Positions 8,906 through 14,493 of a stretch of 14,493 nt of DNA are shown here, piece by piece (within the stretch, counting starts at the first letter, position 1; every line of letters starts with the position of its first letter). The DNA comes from Gloeopeniophorella convolvens. Taxonomy: Eukaryota > Basidiomycota > Agaricomycetes > Russulales. The notes under the pieces are model-generated. The model searched no databases and was not told where the DNA came from. It saw only the letters and a list, made by a program, of their open reading frames with translations. The position numbers were made by a program, and so were the translations under genes. Where the stretch lies: NCBI GenBank assembly GCA_022496205.1, contig WTXD01000256.1:1-14493 (forward strand), in the 5' to 3' direction.

Positions 8906-10515
8906 TTAACCGTCGAGCGTGGCAGCACCCGCACCCAGGCCTTCAATTACCTTCTCCACTCCACGCGACGCCGGACTCATTCCGAACCCAAGGCTAATAC
9001 CTCCGCCCAGTGACCTCTCTTCAATACGTCCATTGGACTTCTTATGTTCCTCAACCAGCTTGCATAACGCGCTTAGGGTGGTCCAAGGAGGGTTATAACC
9101 CAAACCGCCTTTCTCTGGAGGTGCACGAGCGCGCGAGTCGTTCCAAATAAGGTGCACCATGGTGAGCGAGAACAGGGAAGGCTGGAGATTGATGAGGTCG
9201 CGATTGAGACCCGGAACGAGGCCTCCGAGTAGACGGAAGATGGGGTTAGAGGATAGCTTGAGGAAGGACCGCAGCAGGTATATGCACTCGAAGACATGTG
9301 CGAGCAGTAGCATGGAAGTCGCAGACATCCGCGGGAACACGGTTCGTCCATCCGTAAGAGTCGTGAGCACGGTGTACACGTCGCCATACGTGATAGGAGG
9401 CCCCGCATCAACAATGCTGAACGCCTGACCACCGATGTCTGGGTGAGGAGCGCCCTTCGCCTTCTCAATCAACCGTTGTTCGTAACAGAAGTGCGCCAGG
9501 GCGGCATTTTCCACATAAATGAAGTTTTGAAGGGTGTCCTGGATCCATGATGGGTTGACTTGTCGCACGAGGTATGCGCCACACAGGATATCTCCTCCAG
9601 GTCCAAATATGCCGTTTCCCGGGCGGAGACACCCAGTACGGAGCTCGCCCTTCCCAGATGACGAACGATCAGCTGCTCGCACCAGCCGTTCGGCCTTGAG
9701 CTTGGAGGCAGCGTAGTTCGAGAACATGTCCTCGTGGCGTATCGGGAGGCGGTTGTCGTCGTCGTCAATGGTCTGGGTGAGGAACTCTGGCTCCTTCTCC
9801 CAAGGCCAAAGCCACAACCGCGCGCGCCGAACGGAAATGGATCCGCTCGAGGTAAAGATGAAGACGGACACGCCAGCGTCCCGTGCAGCTTCCAACACGT
9901 TCTGCGTCCCTGTGAATTGACTATCTCGGAAAGGTAGAGGAGATCGGGATGGCGTTCATAGAAGCGAATGTTGGCCGCGGTGTGGAAAACTGTGATTTCT
10001 GGCGATATCTCTTCGTCGCCGCCTGGGATGATCGGCCACGGGCATTGAAAGCAGCTAAGACTCGCTCCTTATCGGACACGTTAACTTGAAGGAAGTCAAC
10101 GTCCTTCGCCAGCCCAGTGGTCAGGTCAGGGCGGGTGGGTGAGCGCAAGTCGAGGACCCGAATTCGCTTGGGATGCTCTCCGCGCTCAAGCAGGTGACGA
10201 ACGATCCATCCGCCGAGAAAGCCAGCCTACAGTGTCGTGAGTCAGTAGGAGGCACTCAACAGGACATACTCACCCACCCCGCCAACTACGATGTATTTTC
10301 GGCCCGTACGAGGCGGAAGGAACGATATCGACGGGATTGAGGATCTCTCCCAGGTCGCTGCAGCTGCGAGGGCACCGCTCGCACTGACTCTTTGAGGCGA
10401 GAAGGCGGATGCTACCTCGGAGGTAGTCTCATGAGCTTGGCATCGTTGACACGAATGTACAGGTACAAGAGTAAAGCAGGCGACAGACAGAGGAGGGCAA
10501 CTACGACAAGACCAT
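8906..10515 (-). CDS. Extended SDR, 3beta-hydroxysteroid dehydrogenase/isomerase-like (NAD(P)-dependent)
   Basis: An oxidoreductase of the extended short-chain dehydrogenase class. Exons 10515-10278 and 10226-8906 are separated by a 51-nt intron with a CTACTGAC branch site, giving about 520 residues. The N terminus is hydrophobic (VALLCLSP, ALLLYLYI), consistent with a membrane anchor. The Rossmann motif VVGGAGFLGGW is formed exactly across the intron. Other signatures: FHTAANIRFYERHP, catalytic Ser region FTSSGSIS, catalytic YAASK (Tyr codon 9715-9713), LRPGNGIFGPGG and FIYVENAALAH. ATG 10515 has A at -3 and G at +4. Four single bases appear missing, near 10507-10509, 10418-10421, 10040-10042 and 9908-9910; restoring them makes both exons whole codon multiples. 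Erg26 (sterol C4-decarboxylase) is a relative, but many mushroom paralogs are uncharacterised, so the substrate is unknown. Decay to a pseudogene is possible but less likely, because other genes here share the fault. Confidence 0.85.
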
Positions 10516-10821
10516 GATGGGTTCCGTGCGGGGCTCGGAAGCTTGGGCGATGAGTCGAGCGGCAGCAAGTGGTTTTCTTTTGTTTATCCATCTATTCGCA
10601 GACTGGTGTGCCTGTGTCGTGCTCAAGGCAGCGGTAGCCTCTCTATTTGGCCACCGCTTACACGATTTGTTGATAATTGTCATTTCCGACGCGAAGTTTT
10701 TTTACGGTCGAGGACCAACGATCACTCAGCAATCAAACCATGTATATCAACATGCCCAAGGATCGTAAAGCACATATACAGATTAGCTGCACAGATTGAG
10801 CATGGTAACAACTATAAGTGC
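10516..10821. other. Intergenic region between SDR start and KH-gene stop
   Basis: Both neighbours are on the minus strand, so this holds the SDR promoter and the KH-gene 3' untranslated region. A run of seven T lies near 10698-10704. I see no clear TATA box and no additional gene; the open frames here show no family features. Confidence 0.55.
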
Positions 10822-12395
10822 TTAAGCAGGAGGCGGCGGAGGCGGCGCTGGCTCGCTGGGGGGAGGCGCTGGGGGAGCAGGCGCAGGCCACCAGCTGCGC
10901 CAGGAGCAGGACCGGATGCAGGATCAGAGCCTGGGGCTGCATATCCTGGATGCATAGAACTGGTTGTATTGGGCCATCTGATTGCCTGCCACTCCTTGAA
11001 CTCAGGAGAGTTGACATCGTAGCCGTAGGCAGCCCTGTTGCATATCAGCAGGAGAACGTCGGGTTAACGACGATGAGCATACCAGTATGCAGAATAAGCG
11101 TCCAGATCGGTAGGTGCTGGCGCTGCAGAGGTACCACCTGCGCCGCCATCGGGTGGCGGAGGTGGTGGTTGTTCCCCGGTGGTGGTGGCGGCGGTGCTGC
11201 GGATGGAGGCGGTGGAGTGTAACCCTAGTGAGCGATGGGAATTAGTTGAGAGACCAGTTAGTTTACGCCGAGTGGGCAACAAGCATCCTCATCACAGAAG
11301 CAAGACGGCAGAAAAATATACGCACAGGCATCATACCGTACGAAGCATACTGCATCTGAGCTTGGTGGAGTTCCATCTGCTGCTGATGCATGACCGCTTT
11401 GACTTTGGCATACTCCCCCGGACGACCTCAAGAAGATCATCAGTCAACACCTTCGCACGTGCCACCTGGCCCTCTTCTGGCCCGCTAGTCCTAGGTCAGC
11501 ACGGAAATTATTAGAATCGGGACGAAGTCGTACGTGATGTGAATATGCATGGGTTCTTCAGATTCTCGCCCCGTTTCCTGGTCTACGAATCCTGATCCTT
11601 GACCCTTGATCTGCACGCGAGTTCCCGTCTCTTGCTGGATATATTTGACGAACATACCCTGCGGAGGAGCCCATGAGATTTCGTCGGTTACTCCAGAACA
11701 AGTAGACTCACAGTGGGTCCGACAACCTTCGCACGCACGTTGAAGTTCCGGATTGACTCCAAACCAATGAAGATTTTCTCCTCGGGCCATTTACGCTGCG
11801 ACAGGTTCCGATTAGCCCACACGTCACTGTAGCTTCTAGACGACACACCTTCTCGCGCCTACCTGTGCCCTTGTCCTCCACAAGGGATCCCATGTCGATC
11901 GATATGAGTTCGTTGACCTTATCAATGGCCTTCTGCAAGACCTCTTTGGTGTTGGCGGATATGTGGAGGTATAAAGGAGGGTCTTTCTCGGTAGCCTTCG
12001 CGCGGTCTGGGTACCATACACCTTTAGTGCTAACAGATGCACCTGTCTCTTCATGAACCTGGGATATAGGAGGTGAGACATGGAAGTGAGCATGTGGAAA
12101 GGTTTGCGCACCTGTTGCTGAGTCGAGCCCTTTGTCAACATGTATCGGTTCCTAACATCGTTGATATCGATGTCTTCAGTAAACTCTCCGTCATGCAAGT
12201 CCTTGGGTCCAAGTAAGCCGCCCCCTGCGGGAGCATTGCTGTACTGCGCAGCGATTTTGGCAGCGATTGCTGCAGCTGCAGCTGCAGCCGAGGAGGCGGT
12301 CTTCCCATCGTCAGCGCTAGCGACCTTTGTGGCGGCGTCAGATTCTTCCTTCGTCTCTTCTGTCGCGGCTTGATCCATTTTCGTTTTGAGGACAT
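10822..12395 (-). CDS. KH-domain RNA-binding protein, KHDC4/BLOM7-like
   Basis: Probable nuclear pre-mRNA-binding protein; the animal relative KHDC4/BLOM7 associates with the Prp19 splicing complex. Exons in transcript order: 12395-12112, 12058-11849, 11795-11712, 11658-11534, 11490-11326, 11224-11083, 11034-10822, about 408 residues. The start MSSKRKW at 12395 runs into WDQ once a base is restored near 12374-12376, recreating the SKWDQ-type motif of the family N terminus. An Ala-rich AAAIAAKIAAQ segment follows. The first KH-like region is EDIDINDVRNRYMLTKGST through PPLYLHIS. The second is FNVRAKVVGPTGMFVKYIQ (GPTG loop) through QIKGQGSGF and EPMHIHI. The C terminus has a Tyr/Gln-rich part (AAYGYDVNSPEFKEWQ) and proline-rich tails. 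Further frame breaks fall at 11415-11419, 11174-11177, about 10982, about 10949 and about 10887, so the last exon is uncertain in detail. Confidence 0.85.
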
Positions 12396-12603
12396 TGTGG
12401 TTGCAGAAGTCAGTAGAAATTGCTCGAGAAAGACGCGTCGAGCTCTCCCAGCTCACTTTGTCACGGTTTGCCATATGTATTATGTAATCGCGCTTTGCCA
12501 AACCACGGGCCCCATAATCTGCTGGAAGCCCACATAAAGTAGCTCTATAGAAGCGACGACGCAACGAGTTCAGATATATACGTCCTACACACAATCACCA
12601 CCG
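12396..12603. other. Short tandem intergenic region
   Basis: About 208 bp separate the KH-gene start from the stop of the dehydrogenase, both on the minus strand. A TATATATC on the minus strand near 12573-12580 could be a TATA box for the KH gene, but it lies about 180 nt from the ATG, so the link is weak. Confidence 0.45.
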
Positions 12604-14146
12604 CTAAACTGGTTTGATCGCAATCTTCACTGCATTTCTGCTATTCATCTTGTCCAGGGCCTCCTGGTAGCTACCTAGGTTGAAAACATCCGTAACCTTC
12701 ACAGGGCGTCGTCAGCGGTCGTCATTCAGACAAGTGGGGCACGAACCATGCCCTTCACGTTGATCTTTCCACTTTCGAGATAGGCTACTGCACGGGGAAA
12801 ACAGTGCATCTGCGCAAAAGACCGATAATCTGACGGGTTTGTTTTCGTCAACTGACACAGAGCCTGACTGCTTAAGCGGTCCGCACCCGGATTTCGTCCG
12901 CAAAAATCTTGGAAGGTGGCCAGTGCACCAGCGCCGCATCGTCGTAGACGCCGTAGACAAGTAATGTACCGCCCCGGCGGACATAATTGATCGAGTCGTT
13001 CGCCACGCTCTCCGCTCCTGTGGCCTCGACCTAACGACCTGTCAACCATGGGTGCGCCTGGGGTATGAATGTTCACTGGCCACAATATCGAAGCCATACG
13101 GATGGTCTTCCTTGATCTGTTCCCACTGGGCGCGCGAATCCTGTCGGTCCAGCTCGACGTACTCGTCGCCCGCGCCAAGCTGTTGCGCAATCTGCGTCTT
13201 GATACCCTTGTTCGCCGCAATTACGATCTTCGAAGCACCGTTCAGCTTCAGCAGCTGCGCCATGATCAGGCCAGTCGGGCCGGCCCCGATGATCAGCACT
13301 TCCACGCCGACAGGTGCGTTGAGCTTGTCGACGCCGTGTATGGCGCACGCGGTGGGCTCCACTAAGGTTGCCTCCTCGTCCGTGAGATTATAGATCTTAT
13401 ACGCTTTCTTCGCCTCACTAGACGCTTCGAGATTCAGTCTGCTAGATCCCGCGCAGTGCACTAACAAACTCACAAAATGACGTATTCGGCGAATCCACCG
13501 GCCATGCTCACACCTCGGCCCAGGTAATGTTCGCAGAGCAATGGACGCCCCGACGGCAGTAGAAGCAAGATCCACACTGGGTCGCCCCACGGTCAATCGC
13601 TGAGCGATTCTACGAGCCTGTGCGAAGAGCTCACCACAACACTCGGGTCTGCTACGCAGCGATCGCCTGCGGAAAAGCTTGTCACATTCTTGCCAACCTC
13701 CGCAATTTGGCCGACGACTTCGTGGCCAGGGATAAGCTGGCATGGTGCGTTGAGCGTGAACTCAAGCGTATCAAGGATACCTTGGGGCGACGTACAGGAA
13801 AAGTAGCGATGAATTCTCCGCCGTGAATGTGGGCGTCTGTTCCGCAGACTCCTGATAAATGCAGTCAGCAGCGTGCCTGCAGACGCTGACCGTGATGCTT
13901 CCCCACCACAATGGGAAACTATGACGTTTTATATGGCGATCTCATGAGACGTAGTGTTATCGTGTTGACTGCCTCGCATGCGCACCTTTGATCAATACTT
14001 CGTCATCGCCCACTTGAGGTATTGGCATATCAAGTACCTCGAAGTTCTTCGGCTGTTTGGCGGAGCGGGAACATCAGAATGGAGCTTACTTGGATCGCGG
14101 ATTGTCTGCTGCTCCTACTTACAGAGTGGTAGTATAACGCCTTCAT
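12604..14146 (-). CDS. Zinc-dependent medium-chain alcohol/polyol dehydrogenase (arabinitol/sorbitol type)
   Basis: Probably oxidises a sugar alcohol with NAD(P). Exons in transcript order: 14146-14123, 14052-13986, 13851-13796, 13736-13635, 13576-13474, 13417-13084, 13030-12887, 12829-12747, 12696-12604, about 335 residues. Motifs: catalytic-zinc GVCGTD and IPGHEVVGQ, structural-zinc [10 protein letters not shown]...C, Rossmann [18 protein letters not shown] and [10 protein letters not shown]. The segment after the second strand reads VIAANKG, with no acidic residue, which may favour NADP. The first exon is only 8 codons (MKALYYHS). Between exons 2 and 3 about four residues expected before GVCGTD (V-x-A-C) are missing, so 13852-13985 may hide a small exon or an error. 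Single bases appear missing near 13538 and 12822. The intron 13031-13083 needs a poor GTGGCC donor or, alternatively, a GC-AG intron starting at 13080. Confidence 0.88.
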
Positions 14147-14493
14147 GGTGCTGAGTGCTATCTCTGTCGTCCATCGTTCTTCACGAACCCGGCTGCCCAA
14201 AGATGATCATGCGACCGGAGGGGCTTCGGCATGCGCGGCCGGCGCCCACTCGGGCCTCCGTGTTATCGCACTCAGGCACTTTCGTTGATCAAGCTAGATC
14301 AAGGCACACGGCCGTCCGTCCTAAGTCTGTCCTCGGCGAACTCGTATTCCTCTCCGGGTAACCGAACCAGGCCTGCGACTTTGAGGAAAACACATAATAG
14401 ATCGTAAGACCCATACCATACATCTTTGTACAAATCCAGTATTACAGCAGTATGACAGCAAAGCGAATATGCAACACATAGGATCGGTCTAGA
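14147..14493. other. Upstream region of the polyol dehydrogenase
   Basis: This is the presumed promoter region of the minus-strand dehydrogenase. No TATA box at a convincing distance and no second gene are recognised. The open frame at 14155-14361 shows no family features. Confidence 0.5.

Noticed and set aside
8906..10515. SDR as a true pseudogene
   Set aside because: It has four frame breaks, but no missing motifs and no internal stops once single bases are restored; the same fault affects conserved genes here.
12376..12474. Upstream starts MANRDK and MDQ for the KH protein
   Set aside because: The upstream peptide is unlike the family, and MSSKRKW leads to the conserved WDQ motif after one base is restored.
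1..14493. Secondary-metabolite cluster including the amine-forming decarboxylase
   Set aside because: No methyltransferase, P450, kinase or transporter accompanies it; the neighbours are housekeeping-type genes and a tRNA.

Overview
The window looks like nuclear DNA of a basidiomycete fungus, probably an Agaricomycete. Genes are broken by many short introns (mostly 43-70 nt, GT-AG, several with CTAAY/CTGAC-like branch points), spacing is compact, and each product reads best against mushroom-type families. The taxon is inferred from gene structure and family resemblance, not from a database search.

Layout. (1) 1-3015, plus strand: the 3' two-thirds of HMG-CoA reductase, entering inside the sterol-sensing membrane domain and running to its stop. 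(2) 3016-3985: a convergent intergenic region with a perfect 14-bp inverted repeat and a ~226-bp foldback MITE flanked by TA. (3) 3986-7653, minus strand: a 13-exon, ~988-residue PLP-dependent group II (aromatic amino acid type) decarboxylase with a long C-terminal extension and a 5-nt micro-exon. (4) 7654-8905: its promoter side with a TATA box, a G-quadruplex motif, and an intron-containing tRNA-Lys(CUU). (5) 8906-10515, minus: an extended SDR of the 3beta-hydroxysteroid dehydrogenase/isomerase family. (6) 10822-12395, minus: a KH-domain RNA-binding protein resembling animal KHDC4/BLOM7. (7) 12604-14146, minus: a nine-exon zinc-dependent polyol/alcohol dehydrogenase. (8) 14147-14493: upstream sequence of that dehydrogenase.

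How the genes relate. HMG-CoA reductase supplies mevalonate for sterols and terpenoids, and the SDR belongs to a family that includes a sterol-synthesis enzyme (Erg26). They are separated by an unrelated decarboxylase and a tRNA, and the other genes are housekeeping or carbon metabolism. I see no convincing biosynthetic cluster.

A caution for any reader: all five protein genes need one or more single-base restorations to keep the conserved reading frame, nearly all apparent 1-nt deletions and most next to short homopolymers. Because the conserved HMG-CoA reductase and the splicing-related KH gene are hit as well, this is better explained by uncorrected sequence errors than by five pseudogenes. 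The gene models below are conceptual and splice sites were assigned by eye.
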